64,000 nucleotides of DNA from Podarcis raffonei (GCF_027172205.1 NC_070606.1:50620501-50684500); one strand, 5' to 3'; shown: positions 14,101 through 23,360, numbered from the stretch's first letter. Made by a program: numbers and translations. Notes: generated by a model not told the origin, from the letters alone.

Positions 14101-17100
14101 TGGTGTATACACAACACAGATTAAAATGCAGTTTCATAGGAATTCATACCAGTTATTCTGCCAATGCCTGAAAATTGTCTGTCAGTGCCTCGAAGTCGTC
14201 TTCCTACTTCTCCAGCAGTGTGAGCACCAAGACTATGACCAATGAGGTGGATCTTGGATGGACAATAGTGATACACTTTCTAGTGATTCAAGAATGGGGG
14301 TGGGGAATATATAAGCTTAAATGATCAGTAAAGGAGACATCATTCTTACATTAATGCAGCAAAGAGTTTTGCACAAGCACTGTAATGCAATTGACATGGA
14401 CTCAGGGCTTATATTCACACTGGCTGCACTGAGTGAACTGGATAAGTTAAGGATTCTTCGGCAGGGGCAGCAGAAGCAAGGTGGGGGGCACTTCCTGTTT
14501 TGCTTCAAGCAGTGAAACGAGACATACCGCCCTTGCTTCAAAAGATGAATAAAACTGTACAGTATGTGCAACTTGTTGGCAGTGCAATAAAAACAGAATG
14601 TGAAAAAATGAATGCAAAAATTACGTAAAAGGGTATAAAGTGGGAACGGAATGAAATCTAGGACGCTACATACAAAGTTGGTATCCATTTATAGCATGCA
14701 GTAATACCTCATCTCAAGTACATTTGACTTGCACAATTTCGGCTATACACAGTTGAAGGTGGACTGGTAGGGTTGTTCTCTTGAGACTCCATGGAACAAT
14801 TCGACTTCCTGCAAGATCTTGCAAGAGTATCCCTAACACTTCTAGAGCCAGCACAGTGAGCAGGCCTTCCCCAAGAGGCAAGGCCAAGAGCTTCAAAGCA
14901 CTTTTCACAGTGGGTAACTCCAAGCGGTCCTTGTGTGGAAAGAGCTTTGAAGCTCTTAGCCTTGCTTGTGGGACAATGCCCACTTAGCACACTGGCTGTG
15001 GGAATGCTGAGGGTCCTCTCTTTCCCTCCCCCCTTATAGAAGGCAGGCTGACTAGTTGTGGGGTGGATCCAAGGGTTTGGCAAGATGCATTTTCCACATC
15101 TATGCATAATCCCTGGAACTGAACTCTTACGTAAGATGAGGTGCACCTGCATTTGACCTGGCTGAATTCATATGGGAAAGTTGGTGCTACTATAACAAAA
15201 TAGATTTGGGATTTTATTTGAATATACTTGGGTCTGCTATCTGCTTAGAATCTTCTTGCATGTATAATGTTTCTACTATATGCATTTTTATTTTCTATAC
15301 CCATAGAGAAAAACATAAAATATATTTTTTTAAAAGAGCTGATTTGGTAGGATATAGTATCTGGTTCTGAAACGTTAACATCATACTTACTGCTAAAGTG
15401 TTGATAAGATAAGCTGTTACAGCCCCTAAAACACGAATGTTGCTTGCGGCTGTGAAGTAGGTACATTTGGCACCATCTTCCCAATCTACAGCAATGCAGT
15501 TTATGTTCTCCACCTTCACCAGCAGCTGCATCACATGTATGTTTCAGAAAAAGTAATATGTTAGAGGTTGCTAATGCAATCAGAAACACTGGAGGTTCTT
15601 TCAAATGTACTTGATCACCAGTTTCAAAGGATCCAAAAACTAGGTAGTCCAATCTCATACCCAGAAGCAGGGCTAGTCTTCTCCCCACCTTCCACAGTTT
15701 AGCCTACACAATCCAGGTCACAGTGCACAACAAGTAGACAGCAACTGTACAGTAAGGTGTGATTTTAGAGCAAGACACCAAAGACTCTTGCAAACCAATG
15801 CATCCCCCGAGTTTGAAGAAGGCAAAATGACCTACTGATTCCCATTGTTATTATTGTGAGCCTGTGTGTTTGCATAATGTTCACCTGTTCCCCATGTCCT
15901 AGATTCTGTAACTGAAGAAGGAAACTAGTCAAGATAAATCTCATACCAAGCACATCTCCACAACCCAGCCATATTTTCCAGTGCTGGTAAATCCATGGAT
16001 AACAAAGCGAGTTTTCCTCGATGGAGAGAAATAAGAATTTTGTACAGTTGAGTTTTCGGTGTATAACAGTTTCTGTTGGGAATTTAAAATATAAAATTAA
16101 TTTATTTTAAGGATCTTCAAAGCAAAGAATGTTTTCTCACTTATTCTCAGGTACCAACATCCTCAAAGTTCTACTGTCTAGAATTGTGCTTGATTTTTCA
16201 ACTGTTGGCACTAATGTCTTGTGAAAAGATCCTAGAATCTGAGGTTTTCCAAATCCTCAAGTGCCTCATATGCTCCTTGGCAATACAGATTTCAGTGCTA
16301 GCTCATCTCTAGCCTGCTTTACAAGCGTATATATCTCAATTCCTATACAGTGGTACCTCGGGTTACAGACACTTCAGGTTACATACGCTTCAGGTTACAG
16401 ACTCCGCTAACCCAGAAATAGTACCTCGGGTTAAGAACTTTGCTTCAGGATGAGAACAGAAATCGCGCAGCAGCAGCGCGGCAACTGTGGGAGGCCCCAT
16501 TAGCTAAAGTGGTGCTTCAGGTTAAGAACAGTTTCAGGTTAAAAACGGACCTCCAGAACGAATTAAGTTCTTAACCCAAGTTACCACTGTAATGATTAGT
16601 TCTCCATCAGGATGAGTGAATATGTCTATATCAGTTCCTCATTTTCCCAGTCTTCAGCTCTCCATATTTCCACATTTGCAAGCTATTTTTTTAATATAAA
16701 AAAGTTATCATGAAACTTCTTCAGCATTTTAGTGCCAATTTCTCCTAATAGGCACATTTTTGTATGCAATTTGCCCAAAGTACACATTTTTCCAAAGCAT
16801 TTTCTCCTATTATGATGCATTTTCTATGTTATTTTCAGTAATATATGCAATTATGTGCACACTTTACATGAGTAGATGCACTTCTGTGCACATTCTTGGC
16901 TGGAGAACTGCATTGCAAAATTCAGAGGAGTGTGAATTTCAAAGCACAGCTGCATTTCAGTTTGTGATTTGTTTTGGAAAGCGTGACAGGTGAGTTAACT
17001 TTCAAATGAGAACTGAATTGACTGTCTCTCCCATCCCTCATTAGCAATTATATACCATAGGCATAGGCAAACTCAGCCCTCCAGATGTTTTGGGACTACA

Positions 17101-20100
17101 ACTCACATAATCCCTAGCTAACAGGACCAGTGGTCAGTGATGATGGGAACTGTAGTCCCAAAACATCTGGAGGGCCGAGTTTGCCTATGCCTGAGATCCC
17201 ATTTTCAATGTGGAAAGAGCTTCATAGTTTCTGTCATTCACAGGCATGGCAACCCTGTCAGATGGTTGCTGTTATACAAATGGTGAGAAAAGGAGGCTGA
17301 GAACCTCTGTCTTAGCGAATGCCATTGTCTGATTAGACAGGATCAAGCCTAACACATACAGGCATACACAGATATTAAATAAACAATTAAAAAATGTTGT
17401 CTCACCTGTGAAAGATTCCCAGTCTCTCTAGTGAAAAGCGAAAAAGATATATTCATGCTTTCAGGAGATGCTGGTAAGCCAAACAGCTTTCTCCCAGGTA
17501 TTCCTGACCAAGGGGGCTTATCAGAAAAGCAACCTAGATCTTTATAGCAGACTTCATTGGCTAGAGAGCATGCAAGGCAAATTGTTAAGTACATGGCATT
17601 CACCAGACATTGTATCACCTATAGCATCACATATTACAAATGTCTCATATTATTATAGTGAGATTGATCTACACTTACAGGTAAATGTGGTTAGGACTAC
17701 TGCCTAAGTTTTAGTGGTATAAATTAGCCTCATATATCCAACATGCTTAGCTCTAGTTAATGCATGAAAGGGTTAAGACCATAGATCAAACTATTCTGCT
17801 AGACTTAACTAGGTCACGCCCGCTTAACTCGGAACGAAGGAAGTCAAGTTTCTTTATTCACTCCCTTCCACCATGTGAATCTGACCAGAGAAGACATTTG
17901 GGCTAATCACTCCAAGCCCAGACCACATGTTTAGAACCATTTTACCACCAGTTTTGAAGCTAAGCTTTACTGCCTCTCTTCTCTTGCTGCTGTATGGAAA
18001 AGCACATGAATCTGACCTTTGGAAGTGTTTGTAAGTAAAAAACTTTTTTAAACTTTCCAATCTGCATGGTCTTTTCTGTGCTAAAGGGGAATACAGGGGG
18101 AACCTTGTAAATAACTTAAAAAGGGATATTTTAAAAGTCTAGCTACCTGCATTCTCATCTTTACTTTGCTGGAAGTTTTGTGATTTTAAATCTCTGCTGT
18201 AGCTCTCTTACCAGACAGGGATTCAGGAAATTCTTCTTTTATTAACCAAAACCAATCATAATCAACAGTTTTATGCACTGAGTTTCTTGTGTGCCACTTA
18301 AAGACAATTGTAATTAAGCAATATAGAAACTGTTGAATTAAAATAAATTATAAAGAAGTTAACCATATCTTAATTCCCATTAAAATCAATGGGATAGGCT
18401 AGACATTACTTAAGTATAGTCTGCATTTGACCCATTGCTCTTGTAAGAATGCATATGTTTAAATGTGTGTCCACAGATCATTTTAAGGATGTCTCTGGTT
18501 GGATGCTGTAAATGTGTACATGCATAGGTTCTATGCAGAAGCCTAATAAATGTGTAGAGGTTGACCATAAAAGCCTATTCTTCCTCCATATGTTTACTAT
18601 CCTGGAATAAAGGTTGTCCACACAGAACTGTAACAAAAGAGCCTGGTTGTCACTAAATTTCAGTCAAACATCTTAGAAGTATTGCCTCCAGTCCATCTAG
18701 TTCACTACACTGACTGGCAGCGGCTCTCTAGGTTTTCAGGAAGGGACTCTTTTCCAGTCCTGCTTTAGCAATTTAGTGGATTGAATCTGGAAACTTCCAC
18801 ATGAAAAGCAGACGTTTTATCACTGAGCTGTGGCGCATCCCCTAAATGTCACATTGCCATGCCACAAATTGCAAAGTGAGTTTCTAGAAAGTTTCAGTCT
18901 TTGGTTCTCTGCCAGTCAAAAGGATGTTGATGCCAATTGGTGGCAAACTGGGAGAGGCTTTAGCTTAGTTTGTCTAATCATGAAATTGTTCTCTTGAAAT
19001 ACATAATGTGTAAAGTATTGCCTCACCTTCTGCTGTGCCAAGGAGGAGGAAAGCACCAATCCAAACTACAGGAATCTGCAATAAATTTAAATATACATGT
19101 TATGCAATGTTAAATATATATGTTATGCAATAGATGTTACACATCTATGCAATGGCAGTTTTAGTATTCCAGAACCACTCATTTGCTGAAACAAGTTGCT
19201 TAACAGTGCAGCCAATATCAGCACAGTACAAGGTCCCCTTCCCCCATGACCTTATAGCCTTCCCAGCTAGACATGAAATACTGTGGGTGCTGTTTATTCT
19301 CTTCTCTGTAGCAGACATAACAGGGATGCATTGGGCCTTAGATATGTGACACACAAAAACAAAACCTGCCTCGATGGGAGACTCAAGCTTTTAAGGCGGA
19401 AACTGTAAGTCCCTAAGGTGGAGAGTGAGTTGTTAATAATACCAAGAATACTTAGTATGACAAAAACACTGTTGGACTGTTTGCATCATGTGGCAATTAC
19501 TGGACAAGATGGTGAATGAAAATGGACCAGAAAAGATGAGGTTAAAGAAGACACATATCCTTTGGAGAATAATATTGATAAAGGACTGCCAGAACAGGAG
19601 AGTGGAATGCTAAAGCTAGAGGCATTAGATGGTGAAATGGAGAGGACCTTCACACAGGTGCCTAGAGGAGTGAACCAATCAAGGGGTGGAGTTACGATGT
19701 TAGAGGAGTGCAATGAAACCACGGATGGAGAGATTAAGAAATATTCTGAGCTGGTAGAGAAAGAGCTGAGAGAGAAAGCATTGTGTGCTCAATTTGGAGT
19801 GAATTTAGAGGGAAAAGCTACCAAGCCTCTGGCAACATTCCTGAAAAAAGAATGAAAGAAGTGAAAATGGAAGGAGTTAAAAAAACAAAAACAGTCCAGC
19901 TATGGATCACTGTTTTAGCTATGGATCACTGTTTTAATAAAAGACCACAGCAGAGAGACTTCTGGGTGACTAAAGATGAAGGATATATTATTTTTCAACA
20001 TGGAGGAATGGATCTTGAAGTTTTTGGAGGTATAGTTGTTATGCTGGACTGGGGCAGACTTTTTGACACTTATCAATAATAATAATTGGAGAAGCCCTTT

Positions 20101-22671
20101 AAGACTTTTTGTTTGAAAGGGGAAGTGAACCAACTTGAGATGTCTGCATCTGGAGACTGGGAAAATATCACCTAGCAGAACGAGGAACAGCTGCATTTCA
20201 TTCTGGAATGAATACTTTGAATAACCTTTATATGTATATAACTGACAGAGAATTGGAAGCCCTTTTTATTTCTCCCTCTTTCCCTTTTTCTTCTTTAAGA
20301 AGAATCGTTCTGCCTGGACACTGAGGCCCAGAGCCAAGGGCCTTCTGGCGGTTCCTTCACTGTGAGAACCCAAGTTACAGGGAACCAGGCAGAGGGCCTT
20401 CTCGGTAGTGGCATCCGCCCTGTGGAACATCCCCCCACCAGATGTCAAAGAGAGAAATAACTACCAAACTTTTAGAAGACATCTGAAGGCACCCAGAGTG
20501 GCTGGGGAAACCCAGCCAGATGGGTGGGGTATAAATTATTATTATAATATTAATAATAATAATAATTTATTATTTATACCCCGCCCATCCGGCTGAGTTT
20601 CCCCAGCCACTCTGGGCGGCTCCCAATCAAGTGTTAAAAACAGTACAGCGTTACATATTAAAAACTTCCCTGAACAGGGCTGCCTTAAGATGTCTTCTGA
20701 ATGTCAGGTAATTGTTTATCTCTTTGACATCTGATGAGAGGGCGTTCCACAGGGTGGGTGCCACTACCGAGAAGGCCCTCTGTCTGGTTCCCTGTAGCCT
20801 CACTTCTCACAATGAGGGAACCGCCAGAAGGCCCTCAGCGCTGGATCTCAGTGTCCGGGCTGAACGATGGGGGTGGAGACGCTCCTTCAGGTATACAGGA
20901 CCGAGGCCGTTTAGGGCTTTAAAGGTCATCACCAACACTTTGAATCGTGCTCGGAAATGTACTGGGAGCCAATGCAGATCTCTCAGAACCGGTGTTATGT
21001 GATCCCGGCGGCCACTCCCAGTCACCAGTCTAGCTGCCGCATTCTGGATTAATTGCAGTTTCCAGGTCACCTTCAAAGGTAGCCCCACGTAGAGCGCATT
21101 GCAGTAGTCCAAGCGTGAGATAACCAGAGCATGCACCACTCTGGCGAGACAGTTCGCGGGCAGGTAGGGTCTCAGCCTACGTACCAGATGGAGCTGGTAA
21201 ACAGCTCCCTGGACACAGATTTGACCTGTGCCTCCATGGACAGCTGTAAGTCCAAAATGACTCCCAGGCTGTGCACCTGGTCCTTCAGGGGCACAGTTAC
21301 CCCATTCAAGACCAGGGAATCCCCCACACCCACCCGCTCCCTGTCCCCCAAAAACAGTACTTCTGTCTTGTCAGGATTCAACCCCAATCTTTTAGCCGCC
21401 ATTATTATTATTATTATTTATTTATTTTATTATTTTTATATTCCTGCTTCTTTTTCTTCTTTTTTCATTGTTTTGGTGTCCTCTACTCTGGGTCATTGAG
21501 GGGATTGTACACACATGAAGGTAAAGGAACATGTGTGAGAGGCAGGGTAGGGAAGATATCTCAGACTGGGAAGTTGGAAGAAGAAAGGGAAGCTCCCAGG
21601 TGAGAGCTGGGAGAGTTCTGAGTGGGATAAGAGTTAAGATTCACCTGTGAGAAGGGAGGACTTTTTATTTTCTTTGCTCTTTACTTTTTATATTTAATTT
21701 ATTTTTTATTGTATTGTATGATGGAAAGGAACCCTCCTCTTGTGTGGCAAAAGTCTTTGGGCTTGTAAAACCCAGCAAAGCACTTGTAAACCAAGGCAGG
21801 CAGTAGTATCAAATGCAGTACATGAAATACCTAATCCTCATTCCTGGCCTCCTACACTATGGCAGTGCTTCTTGGAATTGAACCAAGATAGCAATTAAGA
21901 AGCATAGTATGGGGTGGGTGTGAGAATCATACTGCAAAATATTTGATATGAATCAGAAGGCACATGAATGTGGAGATGTCATTAGTTCACCACCACATAG
22001 CCTTAGTCTTCCACATAGTCTTCCATATAACCTTCAAATGCTAGGAATTCTGGCATTTCCTTTTGGATCAGTTTACAGCAGTAAACTGCTGTCATACCTC
22101 GTGTTGCGCTAGGTTCATGTTGCATCTTTTCCGCTTGTGAACGCGGCAAACCCAGAAGTGTATACTTCCGGGTTTCACCATGTGTGCGCGTGCAGAAATG
22201 TTCTGCGTGCTTTGCGCATGTGCAGAAGTGTTCTATTGCGCCACACACTTAGAAGCGCTGCTCTAGTTACGGACTTTTCAGGGTGCAAATGGCACCCCGG
22301 AACAGATTGAGTCCGTAACTAGAGGTACCATTGTATTAAGAACAGCTTCTTCTCCAGAGCGATCTCAGCCCTGAATGGGAAGCCTGGACTTTGAAAGTCA
22401 TCTAATCTTCCTTGCTGTATTATACTGTATTGTTTTAATTAGTGTTTTTATGGAGCAGTCAAGTAATTTCGTTGTCCCTGAGAGGGGGCAATGACAATAA
22501 AGATATTTCTATTTCTATTTATTAAAATATCATTGGTTGTCTTTCCATATTAAGACTGGATAATAAAACCTAGTTTCCCAGTTGCATTTCCATTCTCTTT
22601 ACAGAAAATAGTCTTTTCCACATCAAATAAATTACCCTGAACATCAGTATGTATAACCATTCACTTACCAT
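2982..22671 (-). CDS. PNLIPRP3: Pancreatic lipase-related protein, PNLIPRP3-like, 13 coding exons
   Basis: A secreted triacylglycerol-lipase-family enzyme assembled from 13 exons with GT-AG junctions: 22669-22671, 19027-19075, 17406-17560, 15947-16072, 15391-15525, 14150-14279, 11696-11812, 11491-11613, 10512-10630, 9173-9302, 7850-7961, 3511-3678 and 2982-3045. Phases agree at every join, giving 1431 nt including TGA, or 476 residues (the family is usually about 465-470). Seen: signal peptide [18 protein letters not shown], then [13 protein letters not shown]; nucleophile Ser172 in GHSLG; Asp202 in GLDPAG; His289 in CHHSRS; a Cys-bounded lid of about 24 residues (IWEG motif not seen); and a PLAT domain from about residue 363 ending LTPC. 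Cysteines for all six family disulfides are present. There are six N-glycosylation sequons (NIS, NLS, NST, NAT, NTT, NIS). Compared with human PNLIP from memory there is a six-residue insertion between Ser and Asp. The PNLIPRP3 assignment rests on remembered motifs ([30 protein letters not shown]) and on the neighbour CCDC172. Another PNLIP paralogue is possible. Confidence 0.9.
3511..3678 (-). CDS. PNLIPRP3: PNLIPRP3-like coding exon 12 (PLAT domain)
   Basis: The 168 nt encode [19 protein letters not shown], then [12 protein letters not shown] and [18 protein letters not shown] and KLGAE resemble PNLIPRP3 more than PNLIP. The acceptor is CATTTTCAG and the donor is GTAAGTAT. Confidence 0.93.
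4293..7681. mobile_element. hAT-type non-autonomous DNA transposon (host of a nested copia element)
   Basis: Terminal inverted repeats CAGGGCCGTCTTA (left) and TAAGACAGCCCTG (right) differ at one base. They are flanked by perfect 8-bp duplications GTGACAGG at 4285-4292 and 7682-7689. An 8-bp duplication with CAGGG termini is typical of hAT elements. Only about 0.25 kb on the left and 0.1 kb on the right belong to the hAT element, and no transposase is seen. The interior is the copia-type fossil. The unit sits in the intron between lipase exons 11 and 12. Confidence 0.85.
4540..7590 (+). mobile_element. Ty1/copia LTR retrotransposon fossil
   Basis: About 100 bp beginning TGTTA(C/T)GAAAAAGG occurs at 4540-4638 and again from 7186. 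These are LTR copies; the second continues to about 7590 and contains AATAAA. A purine-rich tract GGGGGAGGA precedes the second copy. The long frame between them (4672-7332) shows a copia-like Gag with a CCHC zinc knuckle ([14 protein letters not shown]), an aspartic protease motif ([11 protein letters not shown]) and integrase-core similarity ([16 protein letters not shown]). No reverse transcriptase or RNase H region was recognised, so the element looks broken. The surviving long frame suggests a fairly recent age. The ends, especially the right one, are approximate. Confidence 0.85.
7850..7961 (-). CDS. PNLIPRP3: PNLIPRP3-like coding exon 11 (PLAT domain)
   Basis: The 112 nt encode (S)[17 protein letters not shown], then [21 protein letters not shown].(I/V)SV.LSG is the opening beta strand of the PLAT (C2-like) domain. 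The codon for Ser is split with the previous exon. Confidence 0.92.
8641..8822 (+). repeat. tRNA-derived SINE
   Basis: The head GCTGTAGCTCAGTGACAGA is an A-box-like tRNA segment and CAGGTTCTATCC is B-box-like. The body ends with AGATGGACCAATGGTCTG and a tail reading AGCTTTCTATGTT. The same family recurs at 23.2, 30.65, 18.7 and 63.8 kb. Confidence 0.8.
9173..9302 (-). CDS. PNLIPRP3: PNLIPRP3-like coding exon 10
   Basis: The 130 nt encode [20 protein letters not shown], then [20 protein letters not shown] and PFT. GNCF.C..EGCP.MGH.ADRF matches the family link between the catalytic and PLAT domains and carries two disulfide pairs. Donor is GTAAGTG. Confidence 0.93.
10512..10630 (-). CDS. PNLIPRP3: PNLIPRP3-like coding exon 9 (catalytic His)
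   Basis: The 119 nt encode [20 protein letters not shown], then [20 protein letters not shown]. The His in CHH.RS is the third triad residue, matching CNHLRS in mammals. The acceptor has a long pyrimidine tract ending TTTGGCAG; donor is GTAAGCA. Confidence 0.93.
11094..11134. repeat. (TTTC)n microsatellite
   Basis: Uninterrupted CTTT/TTTC tetranucleotide run in the intron between lipase exons 8 and 9. Confidence 0.95.
11491..11613 (-). CDS. PNLIPRP3: PNLIPRP3-like coding exon 8 (start of lid)
   Basis: The 123 nt encode [17 protein letters not shown], then [20 protein letters not shown] and FDT. The [12 protein letters not shown] block is conserved. The Cys opens the lid loop, whose sequence is acidic and unlike that of PNLIP. 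Confidence 0.95.
11696..11812 (-). CDS. PNLIPRP3: PNLIPRP3-like coding exon 7 (catalytic Asp)
   Basis: The 117 nt encode [20 protein letters not shown], then [18 protein letters not shown]. The Asp in GLDPAG (Gly from the split codon) is the second triad residue. VDVIHTNA, rather than VDVIHTD, is the PNLIPRP3-like form. Confidence 0.95.
12080..12890 (-). repeat. LTR-like repeat (solo LTR fossil), copy 1
   Basis: Read on the minus strand, it has a GC-rich CCAAT-bearing part, CCTTGCTATGGA, ACCAATAAAGTTGTGGCC (poly(A)-signal region) and a short tail. The same order is found at about 24.66-25.5 kb (+) and 46.0-46.7 kb (-). A promoter-like part followed by AATAAA and a tail suggests solo LTRs. 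The family is not identified, no coding part is nearby, and the ends are approximate. Confidence 0.45.
13968..14106. repeat. Palindromic MITE
   Basis: The ends are inverted: CCATTTAAAGCACAT on the left against GTGCTTTAAATGTATGG on the right. Inner arms also pair (CCTGGGATTTGTAG and related). No coding capacity. It lies close to lipase exon 6. Confidence 0.6.
14150..14279 (-). CDS. PNLIPRP3: PNLIPRP3-like coding exon 6 (nucleophile Ser)
   Basis: The 130 nt encode [20 protein letters not shown], then [20 protein letters not shown] and RIT. GHSLG holds the nucleophile Ser172. The stretch [18 protein letters not shown] is six residues longer than RRTNGTIGRITG, as I recall the human PNLIP segment. 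The acceptor (CACTAG) has a moderate pyrimidine tract; donor is GTATGAA. Confidence 0.93.
15391..15525 (-). CDS. PNLIPRP3: PNLIPRP3-like coding exon 5
   Basis: The 135 nt (45 codons, phase 0) encode [18 protein letters not shown], then [21 protein letters not shown]. The VE.INC..VDW and A..NIRV.GA..AY motifs are diagnostic of pancreatic-type lipases. Donor is GTAAGTA. Confidence 0.95.
15947..16072 (-). CDS. PNLIPRP3: PNLIPRP3-like coding exon 4
   Basis: The 126 nt (42 codons, phase 0 at both ends) encode [15 protein letters not shown], then [10 protein letters not shown] and end EMCL. The STVQNSYF and KTRFVIHGF blocks align with the family stretch before the second disulfide. Donor is GTATGAG. 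Confidence 0.9.
16348..16589. repeat. mariner-like palindromic MITE, copy A
   Basis: Begins CAGTGGTACCTCGGGTTA and ends TTAACCCAAGTTACCACTG, flanked by TA on both sides. This fits a Tc1/mariner-type TA target. Internal segments repeat the motif TTCAGGTTA. Related copies lie at 29.9 and 49.8 kb. Confidence 0.8.
17059..17193. repeat. Palindromic hAT-like MITE
   Basis: A near-perfect inverted repeat: GGCATAGGCAAACTC and CCTCCAGATGTTTTGG on the left mirror CCAAAACATCTGGAGG and GAGTTTGCCTATGCC on the right, around a short central loop. No coding capacity. It lies in the intron between lipase exons 3 and 4. Confidence 0.75.
17406..17560 (-). CDS. PNLIPRP3: PNLIPRP3-like coding exon 3 (mature N-terminus)
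   Basis: The 155 nt between CTCTCTAG and GTGAGAC encode [20 protein letters not shown] and on to ETGNLSQ. The EVCY..LGCFSD..PWSG block is the family signature of the mature N-terminus and carries the first disulfide pair. Two NxS sequons are present. Confidence 0.93.
18683..18842 (-). repeat. tRNA-derived SINE, degraded
   Basis: Reverse-strand copy of the family at 8641. It shows a diverged promoter part (CTCAGTGATAAAACGTCTGC on the minus strand) and the CCAGTCAGTGTAGTGAACTA body segment. Confidence 0.55.
19027..19075 (-). CDS. PNLIPRP3: PNLIPRP3-like coding exon 2 (signal peptide)
   Basis: The acceptor ..TTGCAG and donor GTGAGG enclose 49 nt encoding [16 protein letters not shown] plus one base. 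This is the hydrophobic core of the secretion signal and resembles the start of mammalian PNLIP-family lipases. Confidence 0.85.
19440..20280 (+). repeat. Unidentified repeat-like stretch with LINE-like open frames
   Basis: Two overlapping plus-strand frames (19562-19855 and 19783-20079) encode acidic and basic, charge-rich sequence such as [20 protein letters not shown]. The style resembles degraded LINE coding sequence, perhaps L1-like, but no domain is recognised. It lies in the first intron of the lipase gene, next to the LINE ends that follow. Whether it is coding is doubtful. Confidence 0.3.
20300..20545 (+). mobile_element. L2/CR1-like LINE 3' end, plus-strand copy
   Basis: The sequence GAGGGCCTTCTCGGTAGTGG and the terminus GTGGCTGGGGAAACCCAGCC are followed by a GGGGTATAAATTATTATTAT tail. 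They match the reverse complement of the adjacent minus-strand copy. This copy lacks an internal part of about 70 bp that the neighbour has. Confidence 0.75.
20546..21410 (-). mobile_element. L2/CR1-like LINE 3' end, minus-strand copy
   Basis: Minus-strand frames carry a reverse-transcriptase C-terminal pattern: [12 protein letters not shown], then [42 protein letters not shown] and [16 protein letters not shown]. The order is that of L2/CR1-type non-LTR elements. The frame shifts between about 21172 and 21139, so it is inactive, and it is truncated at its 5' end. The AATAATAATAATAAT-rich tail abuts the tail of the plus copy, giving a tail-to-tail pair. Confidence 0.8.
22090..22333. repeat. 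mariner-like palindromic MITE, variant family
   Basis: Contains GTCATACCTCGTGTTGCG on the left and CCGTAACTAGAGGTACCATTG followed by TA on the right. Internally, a CG-rich part with GCGCATGTGCAGAAGTGTTC repeats. The ends match the CAGTGGTACCTC family loosely. It lies just inside the first lipase intron. Confidence 0.55.
22669..22671 (-). CDS. PNLIPRP3: PNLIPRP3-like coding exon 1 (start codon only)
   Basis: The ATG is followed directly by the donor GTAAGTG. It joins in phase 0 to the exon at 19075, which begins ATT CCT, giving Met-Ile-Pro and then a hydrophobic signal peptide. The exon otherwise holds 5' UTR, probably up to about 22845 below a TATA-like box. The start choice is an inference from the signal peptide and the good donor. 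Confidence 0.75.
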
Positions 22672-22871
22672 TCTAAAGCCTGAAGTTCAAAAATGCTGTG
22701 AAATCCCCTTTCAGATGGTTCTCTCCTGCTGCTGTGCTATTCCATCTCCTGTGCACATAAGAATCGCAGAGAGAGAGAAGTGACAAAGAATATTCTTCCG
22801 GAAATGATATGCCTGGAGAAGATCCAAGTTGGTAGGAGTGTATTTTCCCTCTATGGATGCTAATCATGCAG

Positions 22872-22878
22872 TTTTATA
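22872..22878 (-). promoter_or_regulatory. TATA-like box of the lipase gene
   Basis: On the minus strand this reads TATAAAA within GCATATAAAACTGC. It lies about 200 bp upstream of the start codon, so transcription would begin near 22845 and leave a 5' UTR of about 175 nt. A TATA promoter suits a tissue-restricted digestive enzyme. Inferred from position only. Confidence 0.45.
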
Positions 22879-23191
22879 TGCATGGAACAGCCAGGCAGCT
22901 TGTAATATTTGGGCTTCTGCTATTCCTTCCTGCTTGCTTCATCCTCCTGCCTCTGTCATCTTTGACTCATTGTTTGTGGACCGACTCCCTCTGAAGTTTC
23001 ACCATTTACTTCAGCAACAGACATAGGAGGAGCTAATATTTTGTATGATACTTCCTGAAGTCACATGTGTATTTAAATTGATGAATGAGACTGTGGGGAT
23101 GAGAAATATGGAGTTACCTAATGCTTTTTCATCTATGAGTAAAAAGTTATCCAGTTAGGACCCAGGGCCTGTGCTACTTTTGAAACTTTAA

Positions 23192-23360
23192 TGGGGAAGG
23201 GCTGTAGCTCAGTGGTATGAGCATCTGCTTTGCCTGCAGAAGGCAACAGGTTCAATCCCCAGCCTCTCCAGGTAAGGCCTGTCTCAAATCCTGGACTGCC
23301 ACACAGTGTAGACCATCCTGGGTTGGGTGGGCCAACAGTTTGACAGTATAAGACACTGTC
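23192..23360 (+). repeat. tRNA-derived SINE
   Basis: GGGCTGTAGCTCAGTGGTAT (A-box part) and AGGTTCAATCCCC (B-box) are followed by the body with CCAGCCTCTCCAGG. A piece of the same 3' tail (GACAGCTTTCTATGTTTC) occurs at 23639-23662, so an unrelated stretch may interrupt the element. Confidence 0.7.
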
